A stretch of DNA of 64,000 nt from Eucalyptus grandis (Eukaryota; Streptophyta; Magnoliopsida; Myrtales; Myrtaceae), in NCBI RefSeq assembly GCF_016545825.1, contig NC_052613.1, positions 34,856,844-34,920,843 of the forward strand, written 5' to 3'. The notes beneath the pieces are model-generated. The model was not told the DNA's origin, searched no databases, and saw nothing but the letters and a program-made list of their open reading frames with translations. This document shows, piece by piece, positions 57,395 through 64,000 of this stretch. Each line of letters opens with the position of its first letter. Position 1 is the stretch's first letter. A program made the position numbers and the translations under genes.

Positions 57395-57542
57395 ATTTTA
57401 TCGGTTTTCCAGTTGGTTTGGGACATGTTGAGCGATTCATTGGGGACTCCTTGAAACTGAGCGGTCGAAGAAGAAGCTTCAGCTCCCAATCCGAAACACG
57501 AAGGGCCTCCCATTGCTCGAGCTTCTCCTCTGCCTGCGGCAC
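57395..57542 (-). other. Exon-like sequence inside the hAT element
   Basis: The minus strand has a stop-free, GC-balanced stretch reading AEASSSTAQFQGVPNESLNM then SQTNWKTDKM, followed by AAAAT|GTGAGT, a strong splice donor. A pyrimidine-rich, 5'-UTR-like stretch lies before it (57560-57670). This looks like a captured first exon of a host gene. I could not name the donor gene. Confidence 0.35.
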
Positions 57543-58337
57543 TGCGAATCTATGTCATGTATGAGAGAGAGGAGTAGATCTTGTAAGAGAGCAGAAGCAG
57601 AGAACAGGTAGAGAGAGACAGAGAGAGGAGGGAGAGAAGGAGAAGAGAGAAGAGGAATCTCTCCTGTGAGAATAGAAGCGGCGAATCAAGGGCTGCTGGT
57701 GAGGGTGCGGCAAATCGAGTGGGTTTTCACCCGAATCGATTCCAACCGGTTTCCAAAAACTGAAACTAGTTCTTGGACCAATTTAACTAGGAACTGGTTT
57801 CCGGACTTGTTTTTCAAACCCAATCCGATTGCACACCCTTAGTTTTGATTAGTCCTAGATCTTTGCATGTTTCCTCCTTACAACGTCTTTTGTAAGTTTA
57901 TAGTGCTCCATATCTATCCTTATCGTGTTCTTCACATCTTTTTAATCTTTCGCTGCCCCTTGATTTCTAACTTTCTAGGATTTTGTTCGATGTAAATTAT
58001 CTGTCACACGCTATTCCCTATTCTTGAATGATATCTTTTTATTAGATCTCCCAACATCACTCTATTGGAGCACCCGACAGCCCTTTTGGCAGACCAATAT
58101 TTGTTTTCGGATACAAGTTTCTTGCCTTAACCTAGAGGTGGCAAAATGGGTCATAGACCCATATATGACCCATTTAAATCATAAATGGGTCACTTGTTTT
58201 TTGAAGGAACTAAGTAAATGGGTTTAACAATTAAAGACTTAAGATATGTGGATATTAAGTCGATCTTAAATGGGTTAGATTTAGAACCCATTTTCAACCC
58301 AAACCACACAATCTCTCTCTCTTCCATCTTTAACTTG

Positions 58338-58341
<4 letters not shown>

Positions 58342-58379
<38 letters not shown>
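58342..58379. repeat. (TA)n microsatellite
   Basis: About 19 TA units, the cause of the IYIYIY reading frames on both strands here. Confidence 0.95.
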
Positions 58380-58383
<4 letters not shown>

Positions 58384-58499
58384 AAATCGAAATTATAATT
58401 ATTTTTTATTTTAATTATCTTTTCTTTTTCTTTCCTTTTTATTTCTTTCTTCTTCCTTCTTTCGGTGGTTGGCACGGCGATGGCTGGTGACCGGCCAAG

Positions 58500-58880
58500 T
58501 GAACCTCGAGCTCGCTAGATCTAGTGAGGCCGACACCTCACCGATTGGGCGAGACTCGAACTCACCGGTGTCGGGTGAGGCTTGAGCCTCGTTGATCTGG
58601 TGAGCCTCGAGCTCGCCGGTGTTGGGCGAGGCTCGAGCTCGCCGGATCTAGCAAGGCGGAGGCCTCGTTGACATTCGGCAAGGCTCAGGCCTCGCCAATC
58701 AGGCTAGACTCGAACTTGCCGGTGTCAGGTGAGGCTCGAGCCTTGCTATATTCGGCGAGGGGTGAGCTCAAGCTCGCTGGATCTAGCGAGGCGGAGGCCT
58801 CCCCGACGTCCAGCGAGGCTCGAGCCTCACCGATCTAGCGAGCCTTGAGCTTGCCGACATCGACGAGCTGGGCAAGCCAG
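58500..58880. repeat. GC-rich degenerate repeat block
   Basis: Repeated variants of GGCGAGGCTCGAGCTCGCCG and GGATCTAGCGAGGCGGAGGC occur at irregular 35-50-base spacing. Many are near-palindromes (GCGAGGCTCGAGCCTCGC-like). No long reading frame is meaningful here. Confidence 0.75.
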
Positions 58881-58917
58881 CTCGCCTGTGGCCGGTCATC
58901 AGCTGTCATTGTGGCTA

Positions 58918-59100
58918 GGGGTGAGCGGTTCCCAGTTCCTTACAGGTTCCGCTTGGAACCTGGAACCTACCCTCGGGTACAGGTTCCTCATTTTTTGGAA
59001 CCTGGAACCTACCCGTCAAAACCGAGAACCGGAACCTACCCTGTCACGAGGTCCGGGTCGGTTCCGGGTTCCAACAGGTTCTTTTTTTTTTTTTTTTTAG
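58918..59100. mobile_element. End of a second hAT-like element
   Basis: TAGGGGTGAGCGGTTCCCAG is followed by repeated GGAACCTGGAACCTACCC motifs in alternating context and a T run (59082-59098). The left terminus is convincing; a matching right terminus was not found within the window. Confidence 0.4.
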
Positions 59101-59599
59101 TTAAAAAAATGAAAATGAATGCAGCAATAATAAACAAACTTGTCATTCATTGAAGATAATATAACACAAACAGCAAATAGCATTTTAGAAGTAATAAACA
59201 AGCTGTTTTTACATTCATGAGTGTAATAAGAGCCAATAGTTCGAGCACATGATGGATGAAATGTGCTCTGAAAATGGCCATAATTGTACTGTAGGCATAA
59301 GAGCCAGACTTAGCTTCATCTACTTATAATGAACACAGAATTCATAAAATCATAAAGGTAAGTTCACATGCACGTTTATATCAAATGGTGTCTTGGGAAA
59401 AATTGTGCATTCCCTGCCATCCTACTAACTTTATGCAGGTGGCATACCTGGGAAAACTTGTTTAAATCAGCAAAAGACTCATAGCTCATGCTTTGATGCA
59501 GCTTCTGATAAAGTGTCTTCAAGTTCCCAAAGATTTTCGCCAAAGTCAGCACTCCTCTGCTGGAAATTGGAATGGCTGGATGATCCCTCCACTGAGAAT
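59101..59599. other. AT-rich spacer beside the kinase pseudogene
   Basis: No gene is recognised. The right part (59460-59600) continues the kinase frame on the minus strand but no longer resembles a kinase. Confidence 0.4.
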
Positions 59600-61500
59600 G
59601 AAGAGGAGGTAAAAGGCCACCACATTTGGATGATGCAAGTCAGCAAGGTTGATTGCCTCATTCCATAAATCATATCTCTGCCTCAGCATAGCAACAGTGC
59701 CAAGGATTCAGAAAGAATACTATTAAATATCAAAAACAACAAAAAGCAAGAAGATCCATACTATTTGCTCTTGCTCGAGGGCTTCCCAGAAAAGCACTTA
59801 TCAATATCATTGATTCTTTTGATGGCTACATCAGTACCCCTCCATTTTCCTTGATAAACAGTCCCATAAGTGCCAGAACCTAATTCTCACAACTCTTCAA
59901 GATCACTGTTCTTAATTATCTGCAGAATGGAAATCCAAGCAAATTAAGAGCTGAGTCCCAGGAAAACCAAACATGTATCATAGTGAAGCAAATCTCTCAC
60001 TTGCAAGCGACCAATGCCATCTGATACTGGAAACTCAAAATTCATCCTCTCTGCCACTATAGAATTAGCATCCTACATGAAAATGTCAGATGTACATGAT
60101 CATCAAAATGAATGCACTTGAAGGACAAAGCAACCTCATGTATACAAACACTTTATGAACACAAAAGAGCTCAATCACCTCAGTGTCAGCTTCTTGCTGC
60201 ACATTTTTATCCTGGTATGCTTCATGAGTGGACTCATTTCCTTCATAAACTATTAAATCAGGATTAGAAGGAAGAGCCGACTGAAGAATAGAAGCAGCTA
60301 CACCCTCAGCAACATTTCGAAGATCTTGCTTGATGAGATCCTCTGCTGAACCTTCAGAAGAGAAATTAAACAACTATAAAAATATATATATATATAAAGG
60401 GGAAAAACAGAAAACTAACTTTAGAAGCATAGAATATTGGTCCTATAAAGAACAACCTTTGGAAGATGGAAAATGTTCTGAATTGACATAGTTTGCGAGA
60501 TTATTGAATGGTTGCTGGACTCCATCCTCCAACTGTAGTTCTGCATTCAAGTCCTCGACCTTTGCAGAACGGTTATCCAAGAATTAATCCTTAGCTCCAA
60601 GGCCTTCTTTTCTTAGTGCAATTTTGGTAGGTTTTGGAGGAGGAAAATGAGTATCATGATTAAAATTTCAGGTTCTGCTTGGACAACTATCCTGGATTGT
60701 GAATTTGATCTTGGGATACCAACATTAGGTGCTTGAGACATGTTTTGGAATTCCACCGGTCGAATATCACGCAAATAAGGAACTTCAGGTGCCGAAAGGG
60801 CAGAGGACTCGGAAATTGTGGCTTGAGTAGTCTGAGAAAACATATAGGAAGTTCAGATTTTTCTGTACCTTTTGCTTCAATATCTCTGCCTTTCTTTGTT
60901 CTTCACTTGGCAACCTACCATGCTCAATGGCCGGCATCTCAGGGGACCTTATCAGTAGATTTTCCATTCTCTTATCAATGGGCTTTACAGGATCCATGGA
61001 AATAGAATAGTCCAGATTGTCTACTCTAGATTCAACACCAGGAAATCGAGAATATTCTTTTGAAAATTCATGAACCTGGTGTTCAGAATCCAGATGACTG
61101 AGCAGGTTCGCCTCCTACAGGACAAGAATCGGCAGTAACTGGCTTGCTAGCCTTGGCCTCCAATTTAGGCTAGGCTTGAGCTGGCATAAAATGCTGTTGG
61201 ACAACTATTTCAGGAGAAGGCTCTGGAACAACAACAAAGCCCTGCTTCCTAGAATCAGGATAGTCCACTCTTGGAAAAGCAGCGCTCTGGTTTTCATGTC
61301 TTGCCTGCAAATCTTCATGAAGCTTTTCCATATGAGCAGAAACTTTAGGTTGAGTGCCATTTCCTGGATCAATGAAATCACGAATAATGGAATGAGGAAG
61401 AGAAGAGTGCAGTGGGCAAACAGAAGATCTGGTTCCTGCGTGACCTGCCAGATATTCTTGAGTACAACTGAGATTGAACGGATTGATCACCTAATCCAAG
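59600..61500 (-). pseudogene. RAF-like (PB1-type) MAPKKK kinase, broken
   Basis: Minus-strand pieces in order: 61490-61170 (PKVSAHMEKLHEDLQARHEN), about 60997-60613 (PPIDKR-like linker, EVPYLRDIRPVEFQNMSQAP), 60358-60175 (DLIKQDLRNVAEGVAASILQ), 60074-60003 (VAERMNFEFPVSDGIGRLQ, then a donor GTGAG), 59919-59762 ([20 protein letters not shown] then AIKRI) and 59695-59620 (LADLHHPNVVAFY). The glycine-rich loop, VAIK lysine and HHPNVVAFY are those of plant RAF-like MAPKKKs, cytosolic kinases that often carry an N-terminal PB1 domain. PB1 is not seen. A TGA replaces the Arg codon just before ELGSG, frames shift, and the catalytic loop, DFG and C-lobe are absent. A gene-duplication pseudogene with introns kept. 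Confidence 0.8.
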
Positions 61501-62952
61501 CTAATGACAAAATTTGCATTGGTGGTCCTTCAAGCAGTCTTTGGCTTGGGCTTAATGCGCTTCACGGCGTTAGTACAGAAAGACTCCAGCAAGGGCCACT
61601 CCATTCTTGAAATAACAAGGGCCTTTAGGGATTGACTTTGCAAAAGGACAACCAAAAGAAGCCACTTGACAGTATCAATTTGGTAACATAAGGCATTTTT
61701 TCGGCTTTACTCACCATATCCAGCGAAAAGTCACATTTCATTATGCAATATAGGCAAGTGCAGAAAATCGAGTAGTAAAAGAAGAATAGCTTAACTCCTG
61801 CCATCCTGCTGCAAACACTCATGAACAACTCAAAACTTTTAATCCAAAATATTACCCATCAATCGATGAGAATAAAATCGAAAATTTCTCATGAGAAATG
61901 GGGAAGGAAGAGTTTCCAAAATATACTAGAGCACACTCATTATGTCCCTTTTATGTTCGGGTGAGCAAACTTGAGTAAGTGAAAGCAAAAGTACAATCAC
62001 TCATGCATATCCTTATGTGCCTTTTACCTTATGTGCCTTTTACATAGGCCTAAGACACCACCACTCGTCCCTCTGGAGAGTGCATTCAATTGCTCCTAGT
62101 CCTCTTAAAAGAGGATTGGTAATATAGATAATGCATTAAATCAAGCACACTTAAGACATCACATCATTAAAGATACAGACCTGAATATGATAATCTGGTC
62201 AGGTTTCCTTTTGCCGGAACTCACATAAAAGTCCAAGAGAAGCTCTCTGAAATCAGAAACCAAAAGAAGGCTTGACATATGGGATAAAGCAACAAATTAT
62301 TGGAAGATGCACATGTGGTCATAAGATGCGATCTTGCACATGATTCAAAATTAAGTAGAAGCACTCTCCCATATAAATATAGTAGACAACACAAGCTCAC
62401 CTTATGATACGTTGATCCTTTTTGTCAGACACCTTTTTAAACAGAGAGTCTATCATTTCTACTTTAGGGGAATGAGTATGAACAGTTGCTCTGTAACGAG
62501 AAATTAGTGGCCATTGGCGAGAGCTTACCACCTGCGTTTGAGATGTAATTGACAGAGAATCTTATAAGCCACTATGCCCCTGCTACAAGCTACATGTCAA
62601 GTAATTACATGAGCTGAATTAGCACATCACCGCAGCAATGGACGGAATATCAGAATGCCCAGGAGAGCCATGAGACACATCCATTCCAAGGATCATGGTG
62701 GGAACTGGGAACCTTGGAAACCACAGGAATAGAAGAACGCTCCACCGTCAACAAAGAGTTCAAGCCACCAAGCTGCAGGAAGAAAGTATGGGTATAAATG
62801 TATGGTTTGATAATCATCGAGCAATGGACCACTACAGGTTAAATCATCATCAATTGGTTAACTCACAACACAAAAAGGATCTAAAAGAATTACTCATTAG
62901 AATTGTTGACTTTAGTATCCACTGTGGCGCCTCCTTCATCTTCATTAATTGG
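61501..62952. other. Spacer between kinase pseudogene and glucosidase
   Basis: No coding region is recognised on either strand, and I see no transposon ends. It may include kinase 5' remains near 61500-61620 and the glucosidase 3' UTR above 62700. Confidence 0.4.
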
Positions 62953-63942
62953 TTAAGTAGACTTTAGGAAGTTCTTGAACCACTGAACAGAGTCTTTGGG
63001 GTACCTCTTTAGCTTGTCATTGTAATCCACAAAGTAAAGGCCGAACCTCGAAGTGTATCCGGCCACCCACTCCCAGTTATCCAACAGAGACCACACGAAG
63101 TACCCTTTCACGTTGCATCCGTCTTCTCTGGTTCGGTTATAAAGCAAAATGTTAGAAAGAACGACATAGAAAGAGCTCGGTTTCGACTGATAAAAAGAGA
63201 GAAAGCGCACGGAACATTCGTAACGCACTTGATGGAGGCCAGCAAGTTGGTGAGATAGTCATTGTGATACTTGATCCTCTTCTCATCCTTGAGAGCCTCT
63301 TTGATGTTGATTAGCGGCGGGCTCGGGTCGTCCATACCTGCAGAGACCCAAGTTAGAACAGACAAAGGCAACAGATTTGAGCATCTTTTCTTCTTCAGTA
63401 AGTCATGACTGGATTAAGAAGACCTTCAACTTCAGTGAAGATATTACAGAAAGATGTAGCATCTGTATGCTGGTTGCCTTTTTTCTTTAAAGCTCGGCAG
63501 ACTTACCATTTTCGGTAATAATAACAGGCAAGTTCCCATACTTTGTCTTGATATAGTTCATTAAACTTCTGAGCCCCTGAGGTACTATGTACAACCATAT
63601 TGAACTCGCCTGCAAATCAACATCCGCATGACAGTTTTAGTTAGAAAAACAACTGGAGAGAAATTCATGCATTGCTAAAAATACATCACAAGCTATCATT
63701 TGAACGACCCACTTCATTCTAAATGATCTTTGCCTTAATCAAATCGAAAGTTTCTTGCTCTGCTAGGAACTAACGTACCCTGTCTCCAATTGGATTGAGT
63801 ATCCCATCTCTAAAAGCTGAAAATAGTAGCAAACATAACTTAGCACCACCAAAATTAAAAAAGAGAAGACCCAAACAACTAAAACTTCCAGATATGCTAA
63901 GAAGGGTTACTTACACACAGTGATAGAGCCATGCTGCTTTTG
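62953..63942 (-). CDS. Family-1 beta-glucosidase, 3' part, internal exons missing
   Basis: Five exons with GT-AG borders: 63915-63942, 63779-63816, 63507-63609, 63229-63337 and 62953-63127 (TAA at 62953-62955). They encode QKQHGSITV, then [32 protein letters not shown] and IITENG (the ITENG nucleophile Glu), [20 protein letters not shown], and [20 protein letters not shown] followed by [20 protein letters not shown]. This is the GH1 C-terminal half, whose enzymes hydrolyse beta-glucosides of phenolics or defence compounds. The gene continues off the right edge. Between HGSITV and FRDGIL intact relatives have about 110 more residues, including the FIGINHY region. Here only a 98-bp intron separates them, though the frame is kept. 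It may be a pseudogene. Confidence 0.85.
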
Positions 63943-64000
63943 CTGCACAGGATAACTAAACAGCTTAGTAACTCGGCATGCTGACGTTCAAATTAGGAAC

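Larger units (their letters stand above)
51459..57841. mobile_element. hAT-type element interrupted by SINE and solo LTRs
   Basis: The left end TAGGGGTGATCG and inverted right end TAAGGGTGTGCAATCGG are hAT-type termini. Flanks CTTTTGAT (51451-51458) and GTTTTGAT (57842-57849) form an 8-bp duplication with one mismatch. After removing the SINE (51712-51874) and element C (52035-57136) about 1.1 kb remains. Subterminal CCAACCCTGGACCC and AACCGGTTTCCAAAAACTG motifs resemble other hAT MITEs. No transposase is found. The right part (57142-57600) has gene-like sequence. Confidence 0.72.
58134..58915. mobile_element. hAT-like element remnant with inverted inner repeats
   Basis: The left end TAGAGGTGGCAAAATGGGTC and following AATGGGTC/GACCCATT motifs are typical of non-autonomous hAT elements. 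Inside, GCTGGTGACCGGCCA (58482-58496) faces its inverted copy at about 58891-58905, around a GAGGCTCGAGC-rich block. A right terminus and target duplication were not found, so the element may be cut short by the one starting at 58918. Confidence 0.45.

Noticed and set aside
58218..58490. IYIYIY-containing protein
   Set aside because: It is a translation of a (TA)n microsatellite and flanking T-rich DNA inside a hAT-like repeat.

Overview
This window is nuclear DNA from a flowering plant, most likely a woody eudicot. Intron-bearing plant genes (a caffeate-type O-methyltransferase, a family-1 beta-glucosidase, a RAF-like kinase relic and an ARM+TPR protein relic) are separated by long stretches of nested retrotransposons and DNA transposons. 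A rosid, perhaps Myrtales, is my guess from general texture; nothing here proves it.

Layout. 1-872 (minus): 5' half of an O-methyltransferase gene. 920-2414: a tandem duplication of its promoter, TATA box included. 2457-3744: a Mutator-like element with a 9-bp target duplication, carrying a fragment of a Ran GTPase gene. 3745-7190: AT-rich DNA with a MITE-like repeat and an unidentified relic. 7191-8611: a hAT-type element with an 8-bp target duplication, carrying part of an LHP1-type chromodomain gene. 8931-22686 (minus): a decayed Copia retrotransposon whose 5' LTR is split by a large solo-LTR-like insertion (16171-22652), itself split by another (16892-19826). 23061-37696 (minus): a complete 14.6-kb Tat/Ogre-like LTR retrotransposon with 5-bp target duplication, 2-kb LTRs, an upstream DUF7745-type ORF, two gag domains in tandem, no visible pol, and four tandem-repeat arrays, three of them rich in short hairpins. 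37712-40882: another solo-LTR-like copy. 40903-41104: a SINE. 42150-42625: a LINE relic.

42860-43534 (minus): a tyrosine/glycine-rich single-exon gene, the only apparently intact gene here. 45972-51090 (plus): a frameshifted ARM+TPR pseudogene with a LINE in its intron. 51459-57841: a hAT-type element into which a SINE and a solo-LTR-like element (itself carrying another) have inserted. 58134-59100: ends of further hAT-like repeats. 59600-61500 (minus): a RAF-like kinase pseudogene. 62953-63942 (minus): 3' part of a beta-glucosidase gene that seems to lack about 110 internal residues.

The genes do not form a pathway or cluster. The story is insertion history: at least ten insertions can be bounded by target-site duplications and ordered by nesting. 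Standouts are two independent captures of host regulatory-gene exons (Ran and LHP1), the duplicated methyltransferase promoter, and covarying hairpin arrays in the Tat/Ogre-like element.
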